From the NCBI RefSeq assembly GCF_000158915.1, contig NZ_GG657754.1, positions 1,715,931 through 1,779,930 of the forward strand: DNA of 64,000 nt. Reading direction: 5' to 3'. Below the pieces are notes generated by a model that was not told where the DNA came from, searched no databases, and was given only the letters and a program-made list of their open reading frames with translations. Positions within the stretch are counted from its first letter, which is position 1. Each line of letters begins with the position of its first letter. Shown here piece by piece: positions 56,603 to 62,863 of the stretch. A program made the translations under genes and the position numbers. This DNA comes from Streptomyces himastatinicus ATCC 53653 (GTDB taxonomy: Bacteria; Actinomycetota; Actinomycetes; Streptomycetales; Streptomycetaceae).

Positions 56603-56618
56603 TCCTGACGCACGATCA

Positions 56619-56653
56619 GTCGCCCCCGGCCCTCATGGAGGACCGGGGGCGAC
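56619..56653. terminator. Bidirectional terminator between convergent genes
   Basis: A perfect 11-bp stem, GTCGCCCCCGG (56619-56629) with CCGGGGGCGAC (56643-56653), and a 13-base loop. It lies between the stop of the plus-strand A domain and the stop of the minus-strand dehydrogenase. There is no long T run, as is common in Streptomyces. Confidence 0.8.
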
Positions 56654-56672
56654 CGTCATGCGTTCGCTGCGT

Positions 56673-57386
56673 TCACGCGGTGGCGAGCCAGCGCTCCCCG
56701 GCCGTCTGCCACAGGCCGCGCGGGGAACCGCACAGCTGCGTCAGCGCGTAGGCACCCCGGTAGAGCCGGACCACGTCCGGGTCGCTGGTGCCCGCCGCGC
56801 CGTACGCCTGCACGAGCGTGTGCGCGCAGGTCAGCGCCGTCTCCACGCTCGCGCCCGCGGCGGCCGGTGCGGCATGGCCGTCCGGGCGGCCCTGGTCCTC
56901 GTACCAGGCGGCGTGCCAGACGGTGATACGGGCGAGGGCCAGCTCCAGGGCGGCCTCGGCGAGGCGGTGCGAGGTGCCCTGGTACTCGATCTGCCGACGG
57001 CCCGTGATCACCCGGTCGGCCGCGCGGTTCTGCGCCGCCTCCAGGCACGCACGGCCGAGGCCCACCGCGTACGCGGCGCAGAGCAGCAGGTCGCGGTCGG
57101 CGGTGGCGACGGCGGGTGCGGCGGTCGTCATGGCATCCGGCAGCCGCTCGCCGGGGTGGGCATCGAGGAACGCGCGCCCCGCCCGTACCGCCGTGATGTC
57201 GTGGCAGCCCGCGCCCAGTTCCTCCAGCGCGAGGCACCACTCCACCAGCCCGCCGTCGGCCAGGGCCGCGGTGACCCCGGCGTGCCGCAGCACCTCCCAG
57301 CCGGACCCGCCGGGCGGAACCGCCGACCCGCCCTTCCGCACGGCGTCCGCCAGCTGCCGCTGGTCGCGGTCGAGTTCGAGGTTCAC
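56673..57386 (-). CDS. Truncated acyl-CoA dehydrogenase-like subunit (no beta-barrel middle domain)
   Basis: Only 237 residues against about 380 for the family. The C-terminal helical domain is recognisable (RVITGRRQIEYQGTSHRLAEAALELALARITVWHAAW, in pieces), with a degenerate QAYGAAGTSDPDVVRLYRGAY. The central FAD-contacting barrel, with its SEPxAGSD and W-I-T-G strands, is missing. GTG 57386 overlaps the stop of the full-length dehydrogenase (GTGA), so the two are made together. Actinobacterial FadE pairs such as FadE28/FadE29 form alpha2beta2 enzymes, sometimes with one reduced subunit; the same is inferred here. The substrate is more likely aminoacyl-PCP than acyl-CoA. Confidence 0.8.
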   Translation of the reverse strand: MNLELDRDQRQLADAVRKGGSAVPPGGSGWEVLRHAGVTAALADGGLVEWCLALEELGAGCHDITAVRAGRAFLDAHPGERLPDAMTTAAPAVATADRDLLLCAAYAVGLGRACLEAAQNRAADRVITGRRQIEYQGTSHRLAEAALELALARITVWHAAWYEDQGRPDGHAAPAAAGASVETALTCAHTLVQAYGAAGTSDPDVVRLYRGAYALTQLCGSPRGLWQTAGERWLATA

Positions 57387-58465
57387 CGTACGGCCCGTCC
57401 GATCGGGAAGTCATGGGCAATGAGATCGAGTTGCAGCTCCTGCGGGCCACCCGAGACGGTCAGCTCCGGGGCCTCGTCCACGGCCGCCCGGAGTTCCGGC
57501 GTCGGCGGGAGTTCCTCGCCCGCCCACCGGGCCACCGCCTGACCGGCCCGCGCGCACGCCAGCTTCGAGTACGCGATCAGCACCTCGTCGGCGTCGAGGG
57601 CGTCGGCGGTGTGCATGGCGTGGAACGCGAGCGCGCGGGCCCCGGCGACCCGGGTGCGCAGCCGTACCAGGTCGCCGGCCGTCGCCGCGCGGTCCGCCCG
57701 GGGCAGCTGGTGGAACGCGTTCTCGGCGGCGCCCAGCCAGGACGTCGCCCGGGACAGGCACTCGAACCCCGCCCGCTCGAAACCGATCGTGGACGGCAGC
57801 AGGGCCCATCCCCGGTGCAGCGGCCCGACCACGGCGTCCGGGCCGACGTACGCGCCGTCCAGGGCGACCTCGAAGTAGGGGTCGCCGAGCGCCCGGGGCA
57901 CCGGGGTCAGCCGGATCGCCGGGTCGTTCAGGTCGAGCAGAAACAGGCTGATCCCGTCGTACCGGTTCCGGCCTTCCCTGGTCCGCGCCGAGCACAGGGC
58001 GATACCGGACCGGTCGGTTGCCACGCTCCAGGTCTTGACGCCGGTGAGCCGCCAGCCCTCGCCGTCCGGGGTGGCCGTGGTGCGGAGCGCGGCCGCGTCG
58101 GTCCCGGCGCCGGGCTCGGACAGCAGGAGACTGCCGAACAACCGGCCGGACGCGATCCGCGGCAGCCACTGGGCCTGCTGTTCCGCGCTGCCGAAGGCGA
58201 GCAGTGCGCCGCCGATGGCCTGCACGGAGACGATGTGGATCACATCGGGCAGGCCGCGGGCGCCCATCCGCTCGGCGGCGGCCACGTGGTGGGCCAGGCT
58301 CAGCCCGCGCCCGCCGAACGCGGCCGGGTAGTGCACGGCCAGCAGCCGTTCGTCGCCGAGCCGGGCGAACAGCTCCAGCGGATCGGTGCCGGGCGGCGCC
58401 GCGTCCAGTACCCGGTCCACCTCGTCGGCGAGCCGGGCCTGTTCGGCGTCCAGCTCAGGGCGCAT
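57383..58465 (-). CDS. Acyl-CoA dehydrogenase-family flavoprotein, catalytic subunit
   Basis: A 360-residue protein with LLLSEPGAGTD (residues 113-123) and GWRLTGVKTWSV (137-148), both in the FAD/substrate barrel, and SGGPQELQ near the C-terminus. The Glu usual in medium-chain enzymes is absent from that last motif. Glu230 in GFERAGFE aligns by eye with the alternative base of isovaleryl-CoA dehydrogenase (the Glu of LERLVLA). In pyrrole biosynthesis a related enzyme oxidises prolyl-S-PCP; here the discrete PCP gene overlaps this gene's start by 11 bases. Proposed role: alpha,beta-desaturation of the PCP-bound amino acid. Fatty-acid desaturation, as in ramoplanin-type clusters, is the alternative. 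Confidence 0.85.
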   Translation of the reverse strand: MRPELDAEQARLADEVDRVLDAAPPGTDPLELFARLGDERLLAVHYPAAFGGRGLSLAHHVAAAERMGARGLPDVIHIVSVQAIGGALLAFGSAEQQAQWLPRIASGRLFGSLLLSEPGAGTDAAALRTTATPDGEGWRLTGVKTWSVATDRSGIALCSARTREGRNRYDGISLFLLDLNDPAIRLTPVPRALGDPYFEVALDGAYVGPDAVVGPLHRGWALLPSTIGFERAGFECLSRATSWLGAAENAFHQLPRADRAATAGDLVRLRTRVAGARALAFHAMHTADALDADEVLIAYSKLACARAGQAVARWAGEELPPTPELRAAVDEAPELTVSGGPQELQLDLIAHDFPIGRAVR

Positions 58466-58709
58466 GGGTGGCCTCGTGCTCGGCCGCCGCCCGGACCTGC
58501 TCCACCGACGCCGCGAGGTCGCGCAGCGTCGAGTTCGCGAAGACCTGTGCCACCCGCAGCCGCAGCCCGGTCTGCCGGGAGAGCCGCCCGATGAGGTGCA
58601 TCGCGGTGATGCTGTCGCCGCCGGCCGAGAAGAAGTCCTCGTCCAGCGTCAGATCGGGTCGGTCCAGCAACTCCCGGGCCAGCTCGAGTACCAGCGCCTG
58701 GTCGTCCAT
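58455..58709 (-). CDS. Discrete peptidyl carrier protein
   Basis: An 84-residue carrier with FFSAGGDSITAMHLIGRL; the Ser of GGDS takes the phosphopantetheine arm. GGDSI is typical of aminoacyl carriers, whereas fatty-acyl ACPs usually have DSL. ATG 58709 has GGAAGGAC upstream. It lies 14 bases after the aminoacyltransferase and overlaps the dehydrogenase, all in one minus-strand operon. It is inferred to carry the last amino acid while it is modified. Confidence 0.92.
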   Translation of the reverse strand: MDDQALVLELARELLDRPDLTLDEDFFSAGGDSITAMHLIGRLSRQTGLRLRVAQVFANSTLRDLAASVEQVRAAAEHEATHAP

Positions 58710-58723
58710 CTTCCGTCCTTCCG

Positions 58724-59422
58724 TTACGCGGCGGCAGCGTCGATCGCGGCCGACAGCAGGGACCGGACCTGCGGGGATGCAAGCGGTTCCGTGGGGGCGT
58801 CGACGTGGCGTACCGTCGCGCCCGCGGGGTCCGCGAGCAGGGCGTCCAGGCCCGAGAGGGGTTTTCCGGTGATCACCAGCGTCCGGTCCGTATCGGCCGG
58901 GCGGGCCGCCGAGCACGCGGTCAGGAACCGCAGCCAGGACCGGTAGCGGTCGAGCAGGCCGTCCACCATCTCGATCGCCGCCTCGTCACCGCCGTACTGC
59001 CCGACCAGGCCGTCGCGGGTCTTGTTCAGCACCATTTCCCACTGGGCGAGATCGCCCGCGGCGAACGCCTCGTACGCGGGTGCGTCGCACGCGAGCGTGC
59101 GGCAGAGCTTGGTCAGCTCGAAATGGATGACATCCGTGGTGATCGGATACGGGTCGACCAACACGGCCCGCGCTCCGGCCCGTTCGGCGAGATGCACCGC
59201 GAAGGTCGCACCGGCGCAGTACGCCAGCACCACGCCGGGCCGCTCCGGCTGCTCCTTGAGCAGCTCGTCGGCCTGCCGCTCCAGGTCGAGCGGTCCGGCG
59301 ACCTGGGCGACGAGCGGGTCGATCCGGGTGAGACGCCCGGGGCTGCCCGGTCCGGCCAGGAAGCCGAAATCCGCGGCGTTGCCACTGCCGGGCAGATCCA
59401 GTGCGAGGACCTCGGTCAGCAT
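58724..59422 (-). CDS. Cys-type alpha/beta-hydrolase, probable aminoacyltransferase (SyrC/CmaE-like role)
   Basis: A 232-residue alpha/beta-hydrolase fold. The nucleophile elbow reads LAYCAGATF (residues 66-74), with Cys69 in place of the Ser of a thioesterase. Cys at this site is the mark of SyrC and CmaE, which move aminoacyl groups between carrier proteins instead of hydrolysing them. First gene of the minus operon, followed by the PCP and two dehydrogenases. It is inferred to transfer the finished residue from the PCP to module 14 of NRPS3, which has no A domain. The late catalytic His is not clear by eye. A type II editing thioesterase is the alternative, but the Cys argues against it. 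Confidence 0.72.
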   Translation of the reverse strand: MLTEVLALDLPGSGNAADFGFLAGPGSPGRLTRIDPLVAQVAGPLDLERQADELLKEQPERPGVVLAYCAGATFAVHLAERAGARAVLVDPYPITTDVIHFELTKLCRTLACDAPAYEAFAAGDLAQWEMVLNKTRDGLVGQYGGDEAAIEMVDGLLDRYRSWLRFLTACSAARPADTDRTLVITGKPLSGLDALLADPAGATVRHVDAPTEPLASPQVRSLLSAAIDAAAA

Positions 59423-59526
59423 GCGTCCGAGCCTTTCCGCAGGGCAGCGAAATGGAATCCTGAGTGCTTCATCATCGGCATCATCGGCGCGCGAAGGACA
59501 TTCCGAAAAGGGTTCACAGGGCTTTG

Positions 59527-59587
59527 ATCAGAACCCGGTCAGTCGTCGTTCAGTACGCGTTAAGCCACCACTCAGTCTTCGCTCAGA
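59527..59587 (-). promoter_or_regulatory. Six-unit SARP-type repeat array in a divergent promoter region
   Basis: Read on the minus strand, CTGAGC, CTGAGT, CTTAAC, CTGAAC, CTGACC and CTGATC begin at 59586, 59575, 59564, 59553, 59542 and 59531: six units at exactly 11 bp, with one variant. The orientation points to the aminoacyltransferase-PCP-dehydrogenase operon; the array may also serve the divergent methyltransferase. No convincing -10 box was seen for either gene. Confidence 0.7.
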
Positions 59588-59687
59588 TCCCATTCCGTGC
59601 CCTTGCCGGGCCATTTCCTGGAGCCCACGATGGTAATGATCTCCACCCGCGCGGCCGGGCGGAACATGGCCGAGGAAAGGGCATCGG

Positions 59688-60809
59688 ATGGGAAGCGAAT
59701 GGGAAACTCTGGTGGTCGGCGACCACCAGGCGCGGGTCAACATCGCGGGGCCGGTGCCGGACCCCGATCGACCCCACCTGTGGCCATCGGTCGGTGAGTA
59801 CCCGATTTACGACGCCTTCCTCTATCACGCCATGCTCGCCGACCGGCCCCGCAACGAGGTGTTCCGCGATGCCATCGTCCAGCAGGCGCCCGGCGCCACG
59901 GTGCTGGAGATCGGCTGCGGACCCGATCTGCTCTGGTCGCTGTGTGCCGCGGAGTCCGGTGCGGACCGGGTGGTCTCCGTCGAGAGCCTGGACGACAGCG
60001 TCCGCCGGGCGGAGGAGCTGGCCCGGGACCGGGCACCGGGCCGCATCAGCGTCGTGGCGGGGCTCTCGACCGAGGTGACGCTTCCGGACCGGGCCGGTCT
60101 GTGCATCGCCGAGCTGGTGGGCTGCATCGGCGGCTCCGAGGGCATGGCCCGGGTGATCGAGGACGCCCGGCGCCGCCATCTCTCCCCGGGCGCCCGGGTG
60201 GTGCCGCACCGGGTCCGTACGCTGGCCGCCGCGGTCTGCCTCGCCGACCTGATGCCCGAAGGCCCCGGTGTGCCGGAGATCCTGGTGCCGTACGTGGAGT
60301 CGGTGTTCCGTGCGGCCGGTGGCTTCTTCGACCTGCGGATGTGCGTCGGCGGGATCGGATACGACGCGATCCGCTCCACCACCGGGGCGATCGAGGATCT
60401 GCGGTTCAACGACGGTGTGTACGAGCAGGGTGGCGATCTGCGGCTGACCATGACCCGGCCGGGCCGGGTCGACGGGCTGCTGCTGTGGCTGGACCTGGAG
60501 GGGCGGGCCGGTGGCGAGCGCCTCGACACCCTGGCGACCCGGACCAGCTGGCTGCCGGTCTACGTACCGCTCCAGATCCCGGAGCCGGTGACCCTCGACC
60601 CGGGTGACGTCATCGAACTGCGGGTCACCTCCGAGCTGAGCGCCGACGGGATCCACCCGGACTACCGGTTCACCGGGTCGGTCCGGCGCGCCGACTGCCG
60701 GCGCGTCCCGGTCACGGCCGAGTCGCTCTACGCCGGGTCGGCGTTCCGGCGATCGCCGCTGCACGAGGCCCTGTTCGGCGCCGCCGAGCCGGTGGCGGTA
60801 CGCGCGTAG
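59688..60809 (+). CDS. PRMT-like SAM-dependent methyltransferase (probable guanidino N-methyltransferase)
   Basis: A 373-residue protein laid out like protein arginine methyltransferases. YDAFLYHAMLAD (41-52) corresponds to the YF..ML.D segment, motif I is VLEIGCGPD (72-80), the SAM ribose acid is Glu99 in VSVES, and a double-E loop AELVGCIGGSE has Glu142 and Glu151, nine apart as in PRMT1. A beta-barrel-like C-terminal half follows. PRMTs methylate guanidino nitrogen, so a small-molecule or PCP-bound arginine derivative is the likely target here, matching the arginine-type A domain and the N-methyl of stendomycidine. ATG 59688 has GGAAAGG about 8 bases upstream; it is divergent from the aminoacyltransferase. 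Confidence 0.8.
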   Translation: MGSEWETLVVGDHQARVNIAGPVPDPDRPHLWPSVGEYPIYDAFLYHAMLADRPRNEVFRDAIVQQAPGATVLEIGCGPDLLWSLCAAESGADRVVSVESLDDSVRRAEELARDRAPGRISVVAGLSTEVTLPDRAGLCIAELVGCIGGSEGMARVIEDARRRHLSPGARVVPHRVRTLAAAVCLADLMPEGPGVPEILVPYVESVFRAAGGFFDLRMCVGGIGYDAIRSTTGAIEDLRFNDGVYEQGGDLRLTMTRPGRVDGLLLWLDLEGRAGGERLDTLATRTSWLPVYVPLQIPEPVTLDPGDVIELRVTSELSADGIHPDYRFTGSVRRADCRRVPVTAESLYAGSAFRRSPLHEALFGAAEPVAVRA

Positions 60810-60837
60810 GCCGCCCGGATGCGCGCGGGCCCCGCGA

Positions 60838-60864
60838 CCGGTGGCACCCGCTGGGAGCCACCGG
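60838..60864. terminator. Terminator between the convergent methyltransferase and SARP genes
   Basis: A perfect 8-bp stem CCGGTGGC (60838-60845) / GCCACCGG (60857-60864) with an 11-base loop. It sits in the 78-bp gap between the stop codons of two convergent genes, so it probably serves both. Confidence 0.7.
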
Positions 60865-60887
60865 CCGCCGCCGGAGCCGAATGTCCG

Positions 60888-61739
60888 CTAACCGGCGCGG
60901 TGTTCGCCGGTCACGACACCGCCGGGGGGCTGCCGCACGGGCCAGTAGCTGTTGGTGACGGATTCCGGGTAGTGGTCCGGTCCGTCACCGGACAGCACCC
61001 GCTGGTGCAGTGCGGCCAGTTCGGGGCTGGGGTCGAGCCCGAGCCGGTCGCGCAGGACCTGCCGGGCGGTGTTGAAGGTCTGCAAGGCGTCGACCCTCCG
61101 TCCGACCATCATCAGCGCGACCATCAGGTGGGTGTAGGCGGTTTCGCGGTACGGATTGCTCGTGATGAGTTCCTCGAGGGGCGGGATCGCCTCGGTGTGG
61201 CGACCCATGGCGATCAGTGCGGAGGCGTACTCCTGGGTGGCCTCCTCGTGCAACCGGGTCAGCCGGCGCCGGTACGCGGCCAGCCGCGGCCCGCAGTGCA
61301 CACCGGTGAGCGGTTCGGAGCGCCACAACCGCAACGCCGCGGCGAAGTGGTCGGCGGTGTCCTCGATCGCGCCCTGGCTCAACGCGCCGCGCGCCTCGGC
61401 GACATGGTTCATGAAGCGGTCCGCGTCGACCAGATGCGGATCGAGCCGCAGCATGTAGTTGCCGTGCACGTGCCGTATTTCGGGGCTGGCCATTCCGGCC
61501 GGATACTGAAGTGTCCGGCGGATGCGGGAGACGTACACCTGGATCGTGTTCACGGCGGTCTTCGGCGCGAACGCGCCCCAGACCTCGTCGATCAGGTCCG
61601 CGATCGCCACGTACGAGTTGTTCCGGGCGGCGAGTAACGCGAGCACTGTCTCGACTTGCGGGCTCAACACTGTTTGGCTCGCGGTTCTGGCCTCCAGGCC
61701 ACCCAGGAGCTTAATGATCATGGCCTCGTCGCGACTCAC
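60888..61739 (-). CDS. SARP-family pathway-specific transcriptional activator
   Basis: A 283-residue protein with the SARP layout: an OmpR-like winged helix (about residues 7-100; LLAARNNSYVAIADLIDEVWG, in pieces, and AVNTIQVYVSRIRRTL) and a bacterial transcriptional activator domain (about 105-255; VDADRFMNHV, LHEEATQEYASALIAMGRH, RLGLDPSPELAALHQRVL). GTG 61739 is chosen since AAGGA lies 8 bases upstream; ATG 61721 lacks a well-spaced site and the frame to 61877 adds residues with no family match. SARPs switch on antibiotic clusters by binding 11-bp-spaced direct repeats, and three such arrays occur in this window. No TTA codon was noticed near the start. Confidence 0.92.
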   Translation of the reverse strand: MSRDEAMIIKLLGGLEARTASQTVLSPQVETVLALLAARNNSYVAIADLIDEVWGAFAPKTAVNTIQVYVSRIRRTLQYPAGMASPEIRHVHGNYMLRLDPHLVDADRFMNHVAEARGALSQGAIEDTADHFAAALRLWRSEPLTGVHCGPRLAAYRRRLTRLHEEATQEYASALIAMGRHTEAIPPLEELITSNPYRETAYTHLMVALMMVGRRVDALQTFNTARQVLRDRLGLDPSPELAALHQRVLSGDGPDHYPESVTNSYWPVRQPPGGVVTGEHRAG

Positions 61740-62046
61740 GGATGAGATCCTTCTCTCGAGCGCCTGCCCAAGGCTGGCCACCACCAGGAGCGTGGCCCTA
61801 TGGGCTCTGCCAACGTGGAGTGCAGGGCCGGCCTGATGCGTCGGGTCGCTGGAGGCCGCCCAGTAGTTCGTGATCATAGTCTCGCCGTGACCAACCCCTC
61901 CTCTTGATCGCCTTGCGTCGTGCGATCAGGAAGAGTGCTCGAAGTCCTTCCAGGTCACGCCCGTGCATGCTTCATAACACCACTGTCACGGCGCCGTGAC
62001 AAAATGGCGTCCGAGTGGCAAGCGGGGGTCGGTTTCCGGAGTCCGC
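61740..62046. other. Intergenic region between the SARP and TetR genes
   Basis: About 307 bases without a supported gene. It holds the SARP ribosome site, a TATGAT-like box on the minus strand (61873-61878) that could be a -10 for the SARP gene, and a perfect 18-bp palindrome at 61984. No 11-bp SARP-type repeats are seen here, so autoregulation by that motif is not supported. Confidence 0.5.
61984..62001. promoter_or_regulatory. Perfect 18-bp palindrome upstream of the SARP gene
   Basis: TGTCACGGCGCCGTGACA is fully self-complementary, about 245 bp before the SARP start and 46 bp after the TetR stop. It may be an operator for a dimeric regulator. A 9-bp stem with no loop is a poor terminator. 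Confidence 0.45.
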
Positions 62047-62751
62047 TCAGCGGCTCCGCGAAGCCGTCGCGAGCAGGCCGTTGACCACGAGCGCCGCCAG
62101 CGATTCGGCGGTGGCCGTGAGTTGTTCCGGTGAGGCGGGCTCGGGCCTGCCCAGACGTCGCGCCAGGGGCACGTCCACCATTCCCGAGACGGGCGGGACG
62201 ACGGCGAAGAACAGCACGTCCATCGGGACCGGCGCCATGCGTCCGGCGGCCACGAGCCGCTCGATGCTCGCCATCAGGGTCTCCAGAGTTGGGGCGATGT
62301 ACTGCTCGTAGAGGTAGTCCAGCCGCTCACTGTCCTGGTTGAGTTCGTTGACAAAGAGCCTTTGGACCAGCGGCGAGTCCGCCGCGGTCCGGTAGAAGCC
62401 GGTGATGGTCTGCCGCAGGCAGTCGGCATCGTCGGTCGAGGGATCCACCTGCGGCAGGCGCGCCAGCTGGGCCCCCAGGGCCGCGTCCACCACCGCGCGC
62501 CAGAAGGCCGCCTTGGATCCGTAGCGGTCGTTGATGAAGTTGTGGCTGACGCCGAGGCGGCGGGCCAGCTCGCGGGCGGAGGCCCGTTCGTAGCCCAGTT
62601 CCGCGAAGGCTTCGAGCCCGCGCAGGAGGATGTTCTCCTCCTCGGGCAGGGCGGGGGTGCCCGCGCCGGGGCGCCCCGGCCGTCGAGCGGATTCGGCTCG
62701 TACTCCCACCCTGGTCTCCCTTGCCGCGTGCGCACTGCCTGCCATGGACAT
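62047..62751 (-). CDS. TetR-family transcriptional regulator
   Basis: A 234-residue protein whose N-terminal helix-turn-helix is clear: ILLRGLEAFAELGYERAS, then ARELARRLGVSHNFINDRYGSKAAFWRAVV (about residues 41-88). The C-terminal ligand domain is variable. ATG 62751 follows GGGAGG by 6 bases; ATG 62745 is close behind. It is divergent from an MFS exporter with a large palindrome between them, the usual arrangement for a repressor that is released by the exporter's substrate. Whether that substrate is the lipopeptide is not shown. Confidence 0.92.
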   Translation of the reverse strand: MSMAGSAHAARETRVGVRAESARRPGRPGAGTPALPEEENILLRGLEAFAELGYERASARELARRLGVSHNFINDRYGSKAAFWRAVVDAALGAQLARLPQVDPSTDDADCLRQTITGFYRTAADSPLVQRLFVNELNQDSERLDYLYEQYIAPTLETLMASIERLVAAGRMAPVPMDVLFFAVVPPVSGMVDVPLARRLGRPEPASPEQLTATAESLAALVVNGLLATASRSR

Positions 62752-62775
62752 CCTAAGGACCTCCCTCCCGATTAT

Positions 62776-62804
62776 TTGACACCTGTCAGATTACTTCTAA
62801 TCTG
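62776..62804 (+). promoter_or_regulatory. Promoter of the MFS exporter, overlapped by the operator
   Basis: TTGACA at 62776-62781 and TAATCT at 62798-62803 are 16 bp apart, a good sigma-70-type promoter. Because the surrounding sequence is an inverted repeat, a near mirror-image promoter (CTGACA / TAATCT) reads towards the TetR gene. Confidence 0.6.
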
Positions 62805-62814
62805 ACAGGTGTCA
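62777..62814. promoter_or_regulatory. Nested palindromic operator between tetR and the MFS gene
   Basis: Two 17-bp arms (62777-62793 and 62798-62814) are perfect inverted repeats around CTTC. Each arm also contains its own short palindrome, TGACA-CC-TGTCA and TGACA-GG-TGTCA. This could seat two TetR dimers and close both divergent promoters. Confidence 0.75.
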
Positions 62815-62863
62815 GAAGAGTCGATCGACTCTCCGAGCAGCACTTCTTCCGGAGTTTGCCCTC

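Noticed and set aside
56656..57450. Alternative 264-codon minus-strand frame over the small dehydrogenase
   Set aside because: It is out of frame with the dehydrogenase-like sequence and is low in hydrophobic residues; the 237-codon frame is coupled to the upstream gene by GTGA.
55076..58709. Free A domain, PCP and dehydrogenase as a pyrrole-2-carboxylate (prolyl) cassette
   Set aside because: The pocket has Asp278 and Glu322, suited to a basic side chain rather than Pro, and there are two dehydrogenase subunits plus a guanidino-type methyltransferase.
56673..58709. The dehydrogenases and PCP as fatty-acid tailoring enzymes, as in ramoplanin or friulimicin clusters
   Set aside because: Not excluded, but NRPS1 already has a fused FAAL-ACP, the carrier has an aminoacyl-type GGDSI motif, and the A-less terminal module needs a trans-loading set.
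61740..61877. Start of the SARP gene at ATG 61877
   Set aside because: The added 46 residues show no family similarity and the ATG lies in a TATGAT-like promoter box; GTG 61739 has AAGGA at ideal spacing.
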